A stretch of DNA of 64,000 nt from assembly GCF_030123105.1 (NCBI RefSeq), contig NZ_CP126095.1, positions 6,324,001-6,388,000 of the forward strand. The letters run 5' to 3'. The DNA is from Paenibacillus sp. G2S3 (GTDB lineage Bacteria > Bacillota > Bacilli > Paenibacillales > Paenibacillaceae). Shown piece after piece: positions 35,211 to 43,908 of this stretch. The position numbers and the translations under genes were made by a program. The number at the start of each line of letters is the position of its first letter. The first letter of the stretch is position 1. The notes beneath the pieces were generated by a model. That model was not told the origin of the DNA. It saw only the letters and a list, made by a program, of their open reading frames with translations, and did no database searches.

Positions 35211-36164
35211 TTACATTACCATATTTAACAGCACAGCTGCACCAAGCACAACAATACGCGCCGCGTTCATCAACACGAAATTTTTGACGGCAAGAATAAA
35301 GGTACTCGCCTTCTCTTGCCTCTGTGTGAACAAATCGATATTTCGGTGCAGCGGGATCAGTGTAAGAAGAATCGCCAAGACAAGAATAGGGTTAATCCCC
35401 AAAATCAACAGCACTACAAGATCCAGATAAGAGACATAGTAGAGATATTTAAATAGCAAGAGCGCATTGCGGCGACCAATATAGACCGGAAGCGTATACC
35501 TGCGGTTCTCCACATCTTCATCAATATCACAGATATTATTAGCGAGCATAATCCCTGCGATCCCCAGAATAGCGGGAACAGAGAACCAGAACAGGTACAA
35601 CACTTCCACAATGTTGATATTCAGGCTGACCCAGCCGTTCTGGAGCAGCAGCGACACTATATGCTCATCCGTATGAATATAGGCAGAGATAAAAATAATG
35701 ACAAAGCCCATAAACAAACCTGAGAACAGCTCACCTAACGGCATCCGTGAGATCGGAATCGGCCCGAATGAATAAAGGATACCTATTAAGAAAGATAGCC
35801 CACCCAGCAAAAAGACCAGCAAACCCGTCTGCGTAACAAGTGCAATCCCGCCCCCTGCAGCCAGAGCCAGCAAAATAACAATCGTCGCCACGACGGTGCT
35901 CTCTTTTAGCTTAAAATGTACAATCGCATTATGCGTCTCATAGCCATAGCCGTGGGTTTTGGAAGCTTTTTTAAAATCGTAATAGTTGTTAATCGCCGTC
36001 GTTGCCATATCAAAACTAAGCAGGGAAACGAACATCAAGCCAAAACGCAACACATAAAAATCCTCAAACCGATATAGGGCATACAGCGTTCCCATCAGAA
36101 AGGGGATCATACTAGCTACTTTTGTCGGCAGCTCCACAAATCTTAGAAAGCTTTTAATATTCAC
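35211..36164 (-). CDS. UbiA-family prenyltransferase (MenA-like), second copy in the operon
   Basis: 317 residues with about eight membrane helices. The first Asp-rich motif appears as NNYYDF with NN in place of ND. The second is DIDEDVENRRYTLPV, with the acidic cluster that binds Mg-prenyl diphosphate. GTG 36164 is chosen because AAGGG lies six bases before it; GTG 36173 abuts that site. Family members attach a prenyl chain to an aromatic acceptor in the membrane. It is the third gene of an operon with a beta-rich protein and another UbiA protein. The acceptor is unknown. Confidence 0.83.
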   Translation of the reverse strand: MNIKSFLRFVELPTKVASMIPFLMGTLYALYRFEDFYVLRFGLMFVSLLSFDMATTAINNYYDFKKASKTHGYGYETHNAIVHFKLKESTVVATIVILLALAAGGGIALVTQTGLLVFLLGGLSFLIGILYSFGPIPISRMPLGELFSGLFMGFVIIFISAYIHTDEHIVSLLLQNGWVSLNINIVEVLYLFWFSVPAILGIAGIMLANNICDIDEDVENRRYTLPVYIGRRNALLLFKYLYYVSYLDLVVLLILGINPILVLAILLTLIPLHRNIDLFTQRQEKASTFILAVKNFVLMNAARIVVLGAAVLLNMVM

Positions 36165-36202
36165 ACCATACACCCTTATTTATCAATTGAGCCTGCATTG
36201 TA

Positions 36203-36979
36203 TTACTGTTCAGTCGTTGTAATCTTCACTGGGGACCATTCTGCAATAACCGTTTGTCCATGCACAGACACGCTGCCTTCAGGACTCAGATCCTTCTCTG
36301 TCATAATTCCGAGCGCTACTGTAAAGTTGTTGAATTTGATCGGAATATTTTTCTCCCGGCGTACTTCTTTACCATTCAAATAAAATATAGCCTCATCGTT
36401 GCCACGGTGGTACGTAATGCGGTAGGTATTAAATTCACGTGGTTTGAAATCCGTATCTTCTTTAAAGATGCAAAAATATTTCGTTCCTTTGCTCTCCGGT
36501 ACTTGTACCCCTGGGAACGGCAAAATACCATACACGCTAGCATATTTATCATTTCCCGCAAAAAAGTCTAGCGCCGCACCTGTCGTAAAATCAAGCAAGT
36601 TCAGCGATACATAACCATCGTACAAATCTCCAGGTGCTGTTCCTTGTGTACGGCTACGAATTTGCAGCTCAAAGCTAATCTCTCCGGCCTCAGGAATTAC
36701 CACTGGCTCCGCGGAGTAATACATATGCTTAGCATTGTCTAGAATTTGTACTTGATGGTTCTCACGAGATAATTTCGCGCGCACATACAAGGTATCATTA
36801 CGAACGATAACTACCGCTTCCGGTTCACGATAAGCCCAGAAGGATCCATCAGGCAATGTAAATCCACCTGTCTTCCAAACCTTTCCTTCTTCTAAAATAG
36901 AGTGGAAATCTCCGAGCACCATTTGGTTGCCTTTAACGTTTTGTTCTTCCTTCATCAATTCCTTGTCCTTCTTTTCCAT
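36203..36979 (-). CDS. Soluble beta-rich protein of unknown function (possibly DUF6081-like), between two prenyltransferase genes
   Basis: 258 residues, no signal peptide or membrane helix. The sequence is dominated by predicted beta-strands with a LamG/concanavalin-like feel: WKTGGFTLPDGSFWAYREPE, then FELQIRSRTQGTAPGDLYDG, then TYRITYHRGNDEAIFYLNGKE. The last segment is typical of jelly-roll lectin-like folds. It may be related to the DUF6081 group, recalled rather than searched. AAGGAGTGAG precedes ATG 36979. The gaps to its neighbours are 35 and 38 bp, so co-transcription is likely, and a role with the prenylated product or its precursor is inferred. Confidence 0.6.
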   Translation of the reverse strand: MEKKDKELMKEEQNVKGNQMVLGDFHSILEEGKVWKTGGFTLPDGSFWAYREPEAVVIVRNDTLYVRAKLSRENHQVQILDNAKHMYYSAEPVVIPEAGEISFELQIRSRTQGTAPGDLYDGYVSLNLLDFTTGAALDFFAGNDKYASVYGILPFPGVQVPESKGTKYFCIFKEDTDFKPREFNTYRITYHRGNDEAIFYLNGKEVRREKNIPIKFNNFTVALGIMTEKDLSPEGSVSVHGQTVIAEWSPVKITTTEQ

Positions 36980-37014
36980 GAAAGCTCACTCCTTCTGTAT
37001 GTTAAATATTAGTA

Positions 37015-37932
37015 TCAGAATAATCCTTGAATTAGTAATGCTGCAGCCATCACTACTCCGCAACGAACGGAGGCTTTTTGTGAAGCACCCATGAGCGGGA
37101 TATAAGCTGGCGAAGCATTATGCGGCTTCAGTCCACGATAAATACGAATCGGCCAGAAGGCTGTAACTAGCGCCAACAGTGCATAAACTGGAAGCACACC
37201 CATCAGCACACAGATCACCACAGATGCATAACCGGTGAAGAGGAGCACACGCGAGAATACAAGTGCTTTTTGCTCACCCCACACTACAACAAGTGTAAGT
37301 TTTCCAGCCTGCTCATCCGCTTTCCAATGTAGGAAATGATGATTAAACAACAGTAATGTAGTCAGGAATCCAACCGGCAACGAAAGAATGACAGGCTTCA
37401 TGCTAAAATGACCCGTTTGTACGAAAAAGGAGCCTAACACAGGCATAATCCCAAAAGCTATAAAGATAGCCATCTCACTGTATCCCTTGCCGCGATATCC
37501 ATAACGCAGTGGTGGGGCTACATAGAAATAAGCGATTAAAGCACCGACAAGTACAAACCAGAGGATATTCCAACCGCTATATATACTTAGAATTCCACCG
37601 CAGATGAGGGCAATCGCCAACATACTCCAGGTCATCTTTGCATAAAAAGACTCCGAGAGAATCCCACCTGTAAGTAGCCCGGAGTTTGTGCTGATTTCAC
37701 CAGCGGAATTTTTCGCCTCTGTATCTGTTCCGTTACGAAAATCCCAAAGATCATTCACCATATTGGAGAATAGATGCGCGGAAATCGCCCCTATTAAGGT
37801 TAGAATAAATAAGACCGGATGGAATGACCTTTCCCATACATATGCCCCAACTGTACCTAAAACAATCGGGATGAGCATAACAGAAAAACTCCAAAACCGG
37901 GTCGCCTTCGTAAATAATGTCCATTTGTTCAC
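37015..37932 (-). CDS. UbiA-family prenyltransferase (MenA-like), first gene of a Fur-box operon
   Basis: 305 residues with about eight membrane helices. The first motif is complete (NMVNDLWDFRNGTD). The second is altered to HWKADEQAGKLTLVV with one Asp-Glu pair. The ASQKASVRCGVVMAA tail is MenA-like. It may prenylate 1,4-dihydroxy-2-naphthoate or another aromatic acid. Start is GTG 37932 with AAAGGCGG upstream. A perfect Fur-type box lies 30 bp upstream of the start codon, so expression is likely raised in iron limitation. With a second UbiA gene in the operon, at least one is unlikely to be housekeeping menA. Confidence 0.83.
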   Translation of the reverse strand: MNKWTLFTKATRFWSFSVMLIPIVLGTVGAYVWERSFHPVLFILTLIGAISAHLFSNMVNDLWDFRNGTDTEAKNSAGEISTNSGLLTGGILSESFYAKMTWSMLAIALICGGILSIYSGWNILWFVLVGALIAYFYVAPPLRYGYRGKGYSEMAIFIAFGIMPVLGSFFVQTGHFSMKPVILSLPVGFLTTLLLFNHHFLHWKADEQAGKLTLVVVWGEQKALVFSRVLLFTGYASVVICVLMGVLPVYALLALVTAFWPIRIYRGLKPHNASPAYIPLMGASQKASVRCGVVMAAALLIQGLF

Positions 37933-37961
37933 TTAAAGCTTACCGCCTTTTCTTTATGACT

Positions 37962-37976
37962 TGATAATAATTATCA
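37962..37976. promoter_or_regulatory. Fur box (perfect 7-1-7)
   Basis: TGATAATAATTATCA matches the Bacillus 7-1-7 Fur consensus TGATAATNATTATCA at every position. It sits 30 bp upstream of the first UbiA gene. An AGATTATCACTG half-site follows about 40 bp further away. PerR or Zur share similar boxes and cannot be ruled out from sequence alone. Confidence 0.8.
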
Positions 37977-38144
37977 CTGACTATTATACATCAATTTTCA
38001 ACAGATTGTGAAGATTATCACTGCATATAATGTCTAATCTTGACATAATACCTCGGTTTGTTTGGCTAAAAGGTTTGTTCATTGAAGACAAAAACATCAA
38101 TAACCTCTTATTGGACACAGGACCATCAATTCACGACAAAAAAT

Positions 38145-38225
38145 GAGTGCTGTTTTATAGGCAAGCCCATACCGATATGATATGATAGGCAAGCCTATGA
38201 GCAGCGCTCCTTGAGTGCTGTTTTT
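38145..38225. promoter_or_regulatory. Tandem ATAGGCAAGCCYAT sites inside a direct repeat, upstream of the acetate-type transporter
   Basis: ATAGGCAAGCCCAT (38157-38170) and the perfect palindrome ATAGGCAAGCCTAT (38185-38198) lie 28 bp apart. They are flanked by direct repeats GAGTGCTGTTTT (38145-38156 and 38213-38224). The block ends about 43 bp before the gene. Its regulator is unknown. Confidence 0.55.
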
Positions 38226-38267
38226 AAGAGCGTAAAACTATATATAATAATGGAGGCTTTTACTGTC

Positions 38268-38891
38268 ATGTCAGCGCAATCCCCTAACACCCAATCTGTT
38301 AAAATCGTCACCGCAGACCCTAGCGCCATCGGGCTATTCGGACTGGCGATTGTCACATTGGTTGCTTCTTCACAGAAGCTTGAGTTTACAACAGGACTTA
38401 GCTACGTCATTCCTTGGGCTATCTTCCTGGGAGCATTCGCTCAACTATTCGCCGCAATTCAAGATGCTAAGCACAACAACACTTTTGGTATGACCGCTTT
38501 TGGCGCCTACGCTTTCTTTTGGTTCGGCATGGCTAGCAGCTGGCTGATCAAGCTCGGCGTATTCGGCCCAACGCTCGCAGAGGCTGTAGATCCTAAGCAG
38601 CTCGGATTTGTATTTCTGGGTTACTTGATCTTTACAATCTTTATGACCATTGGCGCGGTTGAGGCTAATAGAGTTTTGCTTATCATTTTTGTATTGATAG
38701 ATTTCCTCTTTATTGGACTAACCTTCGATTCCTTTGGTATCGCTCCAGAATTCTTCCATAAGCTTGCTGCTTGTGCCGAACTTGGAATTGGTATCGTGTC
38801 CTTATACGGATGTGGCGCTTCTGTGCTAAATGCTCATTTCGGACGCACTTTCTTACCGATTGGTGCTCCGCTAGGTATCTTCAAGAAATAG
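38268..38891 (+). CDS. Acetate uptake transporter family (SatP/GPR1/YaaH)
   Basis: 207 residues with six membrane helices. The family's N-terminal motif NPAPLGL appears as DPSAIGLFG. The FGMTAFGAYAFFWFGMA segment and the C-terminal AHFGRTFLPIGAP match the family. It should move acetate or succinate with protons. ATG 38268 is chosen because GGAGG lies 11 bases upstream; the frame is open to 38211. A small membrane protein gene follows 56 bp later and probably shares the transcript. Confidence 0.83.
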   Translation: MSAQSPNTQSVKIVTADPSAIGLFGLAIVTLVASSQKLEFTTGLSYVIPWAIFLGAFAQLFAAIQDAKHNNTFGMTAFGAYAFFWFGMASSWLIKLGVFGPTLAEAVDPKQLGFVFLGYLIFTIFMTIGAVEANRVLLIIFVLIDFLFIGLTFDSFGIAPEFFHKLAACAELGIGIVSLYGCGASVLNAHFGRTFLPIGAPLGIFKK

Positions 38892-38947
38892 TAATTCACC
38901 TTTTTTGAATCACCTAACTTTTGCAAGCCGAAAGGATGCCTGAGACC

Positions 38948-39265
38948 ATGCATGTCCTATCCTCTTCTGAATTAGCCGTAACCGCTATTTTTGCGCTTAT
39001 TCTCGCAGTTATTGCCTATTGGATCATTCGGAATATCCCAAAGATGACTGGAGATATTGCGGCTTTTCGCAAAAGAACACTGGTCTGGACCCAGGTTTCG
39101 CTTGTACTAACGGTACTTCAGCTGAACTTTAAAGCAGGCGACTGGCGATTTTCTATCGTTCTTGGACTCATCGTATTATTTACCGGAAGCATTTGGCTTT
39201 CCGCCCGTTACCATGATATCCGCAGCACTTTAGATCCGGAATCTAAAGATTCTGGAGTACATTAG
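38948..39265 (+). CDS. Small membrane protein, function unknown
   Basis: 105 residues with three hydrophobic segments (about 8-28, 48-66 and 72-90) and a hydrophilic C-terminal tail. No family is recognised. ATG 38948 is the best guess: AAAGG lies 12 bases upstream, and the ATG at 38936 directly abuts that site. It follows the acetate-type transporter closely and is followed by a terminator, so the two likely form an operon. Confidence 0.6.
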   Translation: MHVLSSSELAVTAIFALILAVIAYWIIRNIPKMTGDIAAFRKRTLVWTQVSLVLTVLQLNFKAGDWRFSIVLGLIVLFTGSIWLSARYHDIRSTLDPESKDSGVH

Positions 39266-39296
39266 TAGAAGCTAAGGCAACAGAATAAAGGTGATG

Positions 39297-39322
39297 AAGC
39301 TCCCGTAAGGGGGCTTTTTTTT
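39297..39322 (+). terminator. Terminator of the acetate-type transporter operon
   Basis: AAGCTCCC-GTAA-GGGGGCTT hairpin followed by a run of eight T. Confidence 0.88.
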
Positions 39323-39381
39323 ATAAATTTAGAAGCTCCTTTCGCATACTTCTCCCCTCCATAACCATACTAAGGACATTC

Positions 39382-39478
39382 CAAGCTAACACGCCTTCGG
39401 CGTCCTCTTAAGGACCGTAAGCGTTTATGCAAGAATTATAAGGATAACGTATATCGTGAAACTTATACTTTCTTATCA
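39382..39478. repeat. Dispersed structured repeat, copy 1
   Basis: About 97 bp, roughly four fifths identical to 54713-54811. Shared landmarks in order are CAAGC, ACGCCTTCGGCGTCC, a TTAAGGAC or TATAAGGAC dyad, GTAAGCGTTT or ATAAGCGTTT, ATAAGGAT, and GTGAAACTTATA. In this copy the closing arm of the second stem is decayed. It sits just upstream of the DsrE-like gene. Confidence 0.8.
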
Positions 39479-39502
39479 TTCAAAACAAGTAACAGGAGGA
39501 CT

Positions 39503-39985
39503 ATGCAGGTGAGTAAAAAAATAAATCTTCTGATGTTCAGCGGAGAATACGACAAAGCCATGGCTGGACTGATCCTAGCGAATGCCGCGAGAGATATTGA
39601 TGTAGAGGTTACGATGTTTTTCTCTTTCTGGGGTTTGTTTCTGGTGCGTGATCCGGAGAAAATGACACTTGAGGATAAGAGTATTTATGAGAAGCTGATG
39701 GATGTCATTACGCCAAAGGGCCCTGGGCAACTGCCACTCTCCCATTTGAATTTCAACGGGCTGGGCCGGATGATGCTAGAGGAGATGATGGAGGAGCAAG
39801 GCGCGCCGAAGCTGATTCATTTTCTAAAAGGGGCTCGTAAAAAAAATATCAAGTTCTATGCCTGCAAGCTCTCTGTCGAGATCATGGGCTTTAAAACAGA
39901 GGAGCTGCTGCCAGAGGTTGAGATTATCGATGCTGCGGCATATTTAAAAGATGCACTAGAAAGCGATGTTCAATTATTTATTTAA
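39503..39985 (+). CDS. DsrE/DsrF-like sulfur-relay family protein
   Basis: 160 residues with the DsrE-like alpha/beta fold. It begins NLLMFSGEYDKAMAGLILAN and contains the typical FFSFWGLFLV strand. One Cys (FYACKLSVEIMGF) sits at the position of the conserved Cys in the peroxiredoxin-like DrsE_2 subgroup. Such proteins handle sulfane sulfur or bind partners of rhodaneses and desulfurases. ATG 39503 has AGGAGG upstream. The next gene, 125 bp downstream, is a cysteine-desulfurase-like enzyme, so a persulfide transfer role is plausible but inferred. Confidence 0.78.
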   Translation: MQVSKKINLLMFSGEYDKAMAGLILANAARDIDVEVTMFFSFWGLFLVRDPEKMTLEDKSIYEKLMDVITPKGPGQLPLSHLNFNGLGRMMLEEMMEEQGAPKLIHFLKGARKKNIKFYACKLSVEIMGFKTEELLPEVEIIDAAAYLKDALESDVQLFI

Positions 39986-40110
39986 ATGATTCCACTAGGC
40001 TTTAACCCAATTCTCCAAGCAAGCATATACTGGTGCCATAGAAACTACTGGTACGCCGAAAACACACTTATAACCTTAGAATAAACGGTGTACGGGCTGG
40101 AGGGAAATCC

Positions 40111-41625
40111 GTGCTAAACATCATCCACGCCTCTTCTGCAGAGACGCCCGCTTCACTACAAAACCATTTTGAGACTTTTCGTGAGCACACCATTGGAATT
40201 CGGCATCAGATTACCACGCCCTATGGTAGACAGCCACTGCTGTATGCCGATTGGACCGCAAGCGGACGCTTATATGAACCGATTGAGCGGAAGCTGCAGG
40301 AAGCCTTCGGTCCATATGTTAGCAATCCGCATACAGACTCCAACACGACCGGATTAACTATGACACTGGCTTATCATGAAGCACGGCAAATCATCAAAAA
40401 GCATGTAAATGCTGGCCCTAAGGACGTCCTGCTCTTCTGTGGAAATGGAACAACGGGAGCCGTAAACAAGCTACAGCGCATTATGGGTTTAAGGCTCCCC
40501 GAATGGCTTCAGGAATATAACACCCATTCGATGGAAGAGCGTCCTGTGATCTTCACCAGCCATATGGAGCATCATTCCAATATCCTTCCCTGGCAGGAGG
40601 GGATTGGTGACGTTGTGACTGTTCCTCCCGGAGAGGACGGGAATATAGATCTCCAGCAGCTTGAAGCCCAGTTGAAATTGTATCAGCATCGCCGCTGGAA
40701 AATCGGTTCATTCACAGCTTGCTCCAATGTGACCGGAATTCAGACCCCCTACCAAAAGCTTGCCGCGATTATGCACCGTCACGGAGGCCTGTGTTTTGTA
40801 GATTTTGCCGCCAGTGCTCCCTATGAGCCTATCAATATGCATCCTGTCTCGCCGCTGGAGAAGCTGGATGCAATCTTTTTTTCTCCGCATAAATTTCTTG
40901 GTGGACCGGGCACGAACGGAGTTCTAATCTTTGACGAAGGACTAAGTAATGGGCGTATTCCTGACGAACCAGGTGGGGGTACAGTGGCTTGGGTCAATCC
41001 TTGGGGAGGACGCCGTTACACCAATGAAATAGAGATGCGGGAAGACGGGGGAACACCAGGGTTTCTGCAAGCTTTTCGGACGGCATTATGTGTGAAATTG
41101 AAGGACCAAATGAATGGAAGCGGTCATTATATGGTGATTAGAGAGCACGAGCTGTGCCAGCAATTAATGAACGGGCTCCGCCGCATACCCGAATGTTCGC
41201 TGCTAGCTGGACATCATACAGAACGCCATGGCATTGTCTCTTTTACACTGCGTGATATTCATTATAACCTAGCAGTCCAGCTACTGAATGATCGCTTCGG
41301 TATACAAGCCCGGGGTGGATGCTCTTGTGCAGGTCCATATGGGCATTACCTGCTTGAATTAGGATGGACGCAATCTGCTCAGATCGCTGAGGCTATTACT
41401 GTAGGAGACCAGTCGCTTAGACCGGGTTGGATCCGCATCTCTCTACACCCCATTATGACGAATCAGGAAGTAGAGAGAATTGTATCCGCCGTACGGAGTA
41501 TTGTGAACCATATCCAGCAATGGAAACAGGACTATTTTTATGATTCCTCGACAAACAGTTGGACTCATATCTACAATGAGGATCATCCTGCTGAGGCGAA
41601 GGTCAAAGAGCTTTTTTCAGTGTAG
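40111..41625 (+). CDS. Class V aminotransferase, cysteine desulfurase-like
   Basis: 504 residues, a PLP enzyme of fold type I. The Schiff-base Lys261 lies in FFSPHKFLGGPGTNGVL. The N-terminal DWTASGRLYEPIE and CGNGTTGAVNKL segments and a late Cys pair (GGCSCAGPYG) are typical of the desulfurase/selenocysteine lyase group. It is longer than IscS/SufS (about 400) by an N-terminal and a C-terminal extension. GTG 40111 has GGAGGG upstream. A neighbouring DsrE-like protein suggests sulfur mobilisation; isopenicillin-N-epimerase-like chemistry is the alternative. Confidence 0.8.
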   Translation: MLNIIHASSAETPASLQNHFETFREHTIGIRHQITTPYGRQPLLYADWTASGRLYEPIERKLQEAFGPYVSNPHTDSNTTGLTMTLAYHEARQIIKKHVNAGPKDVLLFCGNGTTGAVNKLQRIMGLRLPEWLQEYNTHSMEERPVIFTSHMEHHSNILPWQEGIGDVVTVPPGEDGNIDLQQLEAQLKLYQHRRWKIGSFTACSNVTGIQTPYQKLAAIMHRHGGLCFVDFAASAPYEPINMHPVSPLEKLDAIFFSPHKFLGGPGTNGVLIFDEGLSNGRIPDEPGGGTVAWVNPWGGRRYTNEIEMREDGGTPGFLQAFRTALCVKLKDQMNGSGHYMVIREHELCQQLMNGLRRIPECSLLAGHHTERHGIVSFTLRDIHYNLAVQLLNDRFGIQARGGCSCAGPYGHYLLELGWTQSAQIAEAITVGDQSLRPGWIRISLHPIMTNQEVERIVSAVRSIVNHIQQWKQDYFYDSSTNSWTHIYNEDHPAEAKVKELFSV

Positions 41626-41633
41626 TTTCCAGC

Positions 41634-42548
41634 TTATTGCGCAGTATCCTTCACCATATCCAGATCAGCAGCGCTGGCGTTAGAGATAACTTGTTCTACA
41701 TTTTTACAACCTGGAATTACACTGGTTACTGCGGAATGCTGAAGACACCACGCCAAAGCCCACTGCGCCATATCGAGACCAGAAGGCACTTCGTTGGCAG
41801 CAATTTCAGCTACAGCGCGCAGCTGTTTTTGCCTTACATCCTCATTATGGTTAGCACGGACATCACCCTGTCCAAAAACCGCATCCGGCTTATATTTACC
41901 GCTCAAATAACCACTTGCCAACGGAACGCGAGCCAACACACCTAATTGATTCTCAATGCATAGCGGAAGAATCTCTTCCTCAGGTTGACGATCCAGCCGA
42001 TTATATACTACTTGTATGGCCTCTGCCTGCACATCCGCTGCCGCAGAGGTCTGATGTACACCCGAGCCCGATGCACTTATAGAAACGCCTAAATGACGGA
42101 TTTTCCCTGCCTGCTTCTGTCTGTCGAGCATACTCCACAGCTTATCATTATCAAATTGCTCATCGGTTCCAGAATGGAATTGATAGAGGTCGATGTATTC
42201 GGTCTGAAGCGCTCGCAGGGAATCATCCAGCTGCTTCAGTACATCCTCTGCACGCCATAGCTGTTCCCGCTGCAAATGCCCCTGAAAATGATGACCGAAT
42301 TTCGTAGCTACAATCCAGTCCTCGCGTTTCCGGCGGGCCAGATAACCCCCGATGAACTTCTCCGACAAGTGATCCCCGTAACATTCTGCCGTATCAATCA
42401 GGTTAATACCCAGCTCTCCAGCCTTATCCAGCATGGCATCAACTTCTGCTTGAGTGAAATCCTTGCCCCACTCTCCACCGAACTGCCAAGTACCCAAGCC
42501 AATCACCGATACATTCATCCCTGTACTGCCAAGCTTGCGATATTTCAT
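41634..42548 (-). CDS. Aldo/keto reductase
   Basis: 304 residues from the third of three successive ATGs (42548), which has the best spacing from AAAGGAGG. The family pattern is complete: NVSVIGLGTWQFGG, the catalytic Asp-Tyr in IDTAECYG, and Lys in VATKFGHHF. The NADPH-site region near the C-terminus contains TSVIPGCKNVEQV. It reduces aldehydes or ketones in the cytoplasm. Its stop is only eight bases from the convergent aminotransferase stop, with no clear terminator. Confidence 0.87.
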   Translation of the reverse strand: MKYRKLGSTGMNVSVIGLGTWQFGGEWGKDFTQAEVDAMLDKAGELGINLIDTAECYGDHLSEKFIGGYLARRKREDWIVATKFGHHFQGHLQREQLWRAEDVLKQLDDSLRALQTEYIDLYQFHSGTDEQFDNDKLWSMLDRQKQAGKIRHLGVSISASGSGVHQTSAAADVQAEAIQVVYNRLDRQPEEEILPLCIENQLGVLARVPLASGYLSGKYKPDAVFGQGDVRANHNEDVRQKQLRAVAEIAANEVPSGLDMAQWALAWCLQHSAVTSVIPGCKNVEQVISNASAADLDMVKDTAQ

Positions 42549-42592
42549 CATCATTTCCTCCTTTGTTCTATCAAAATAGTCCTTACACAGCG

Positions 42593-43210
42593 CTAAGCAA
42601 TCTCTTTCCCTTCCTGTGCTGTTCTAGCGAACCGCGCCTCGATGGCTTTGACTCCCCATAACGACAGTCCAATAAACAAAACAACATAGATAATCTCCCA
42701 CGGTTGGCGAATGAAGCGTTCCAAATCGTTGCCAATGTATGAAACTGCGAATACCATGATTGCTTTGCCCACAGTGAGCGCAAGGAGATATGAACGAAAC
42801 CTCATGCCAGCAAGACCAGCAGCCATATTAATTACAACGAAGGGGCCCACCGGAAATATACTAAGCAGAAATACATAACTGAACCCGCTTTGCCGTACCC
42901 ATGTCATGCTTTTCGCTACCTTTGGCCGCTCTGCCCATTTGCGCAGATATCGATGGGAGGCTACTTTGCGAATAATCCAAAATGTTGTCACACAGCCCGC
43001 AACAAGGCCAATCCAAGAATACAAAAAACCTAACCATAAACCATATACAGCCCCGTTTAATCCGACGATCGCAATAGTTGGTAGTGGTGGTATAAATGAT
43101 TTCATAAACGTTAATGCGATGCCCGGAAAGGGCCCAAACGAACGATATTGTTCAAGCAGATGCCGCAGATTATCCTCTGTCAGCCAAGACATAATATCAA
43201 GAAAGTACAT
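42593..43210 (-). CDS. TVP38/TMEM64 (DedA-superfamily) membrane protein
   Basis: 205 residues with five to six membrane helices. The VTT-domain signature segments are present: FMKSFIPPLPTIAIVGLNGA and SYVFLLSIFPVGPFVVINMA. DedA/TVP38 proteins act in phospholipid carrier recycling and membrane homeostasis. GAGGAG lies upstream of ATG 43210. It is 44 bp upstream of the aldo/keto reductase on the same strand and may be co-transcribed with it. Confidence 0.85.
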   Translation of the reverse strand: MYFLDIMSWLTEDNLRHLLEQYRSFGPFPGIALTFMKSFIPPLPTIAIVGLNGAVYGLWLGFLYSWIGLVAGCVTTFWIIRKVASHRYLRKWAERPKVAKSMTWVRQSGFSYVFLLSIFPVGPFVVINMAAGLAGMRFRSYLLALTVGKAIMVFAVSYIGNDLERFIRQPWEIIYVVLFIGLSLWGVKAIEARFARTAQEGKEIA

Positions 43211-43386
43211 AACCAGCTGATCTCCTCATCCGATTGGAATTCTTAACACCTGGTCTCAATTATACACGAAGTTGCGAGCATTCCTACAGCTGTTCCAATA
43301 TAAAGAAAACAAGCTAGAACTACATGAATGACAGCGGGTAAACACTCAGTTACTATAGATAGAAAATACATATGAGATAGGGGCGC

Positions 43387-43896
43387 ATGGTTATGATCAT
43401 TCATTCAGCAGCCTTGAATCTAAAACGTACTACAGAGCAGGATTTAGCATTCGTATTAGCGACAGAACAAAACGAAGGAAACCGTGCCTATATCGGACAA
43501 TGGAGCAAAGAGGAGCACACTACAGCCATCCATGATTCAGATATTCTGCACCTTACAATTAGGGATCGCTCTGGAAAAAGAGTCGGTTATATCATCGTAA
43601 CAGGACTTCAGGACACCCATCTTTCCGTCTGCATTAAAAGATTCGTCATCCATTCCAAGGAGCTTGGATATGGCAAACTGTCGCTTCGGCTCGTGAGCGA
43701 CTGGATCTTCCAACACACCAAGACGCATCGGCTATGGTTGGATGTTAGAGATCACAACCATCGAGCTCGACATGTCTATGAAAGCTGTGGCTTTACACTG
43801 GAAGGCACTCTTCGTGATTGTATAAAAGTAGGGGAACAATTTGAATCTCTGCATGTCATGTCCATATTGCGGCATGAGTATATGGAGCGTGAGTAG
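43387..43896 (+). CDS. GNAT-family N-acetyltransferase (RimJ/SpeG-like)
   Basis: 169 residues. The GNAT core is visible: LKRTTEQDLAFVLATE at the start, the acetyl-CoA loop KELGYGKLSLRLV, and the C-terminal RARHVYESCGFTLEGTLRD. The acceptor is unknown; SpeG-like polyamine and ribosomal protein acetylases share this layout. ATG 43387 has TAGGGGC upstream; ATG 43393 is an equally possible start. Single gene. Confidence 0.85.
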   Translation: MVMIIHSAALNLKRTTEQDLAFVLATEQNEGNRAYIGQWSKEEHTTAIHDSDILHLTIRDRSGKRVGYIIVTGLQDTHLSVCIKRFVIHSKELGYGKLSLRLVSDWIFQHTKTHRLWLDVRDHNHRARHVYESCGFTLEGTLRDCIKVGEQFESLHVMSILRHEYMERE

Positions 43897-43908
43897 CAGC
43901 AGAAATAG

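Noticed and set aside
39323..39381. Insertion sequence remnant at the dispersed repeat
   Set aside because: No transposase fragment, terminal inverted repeats or target duplication is visible at either repeat copy.
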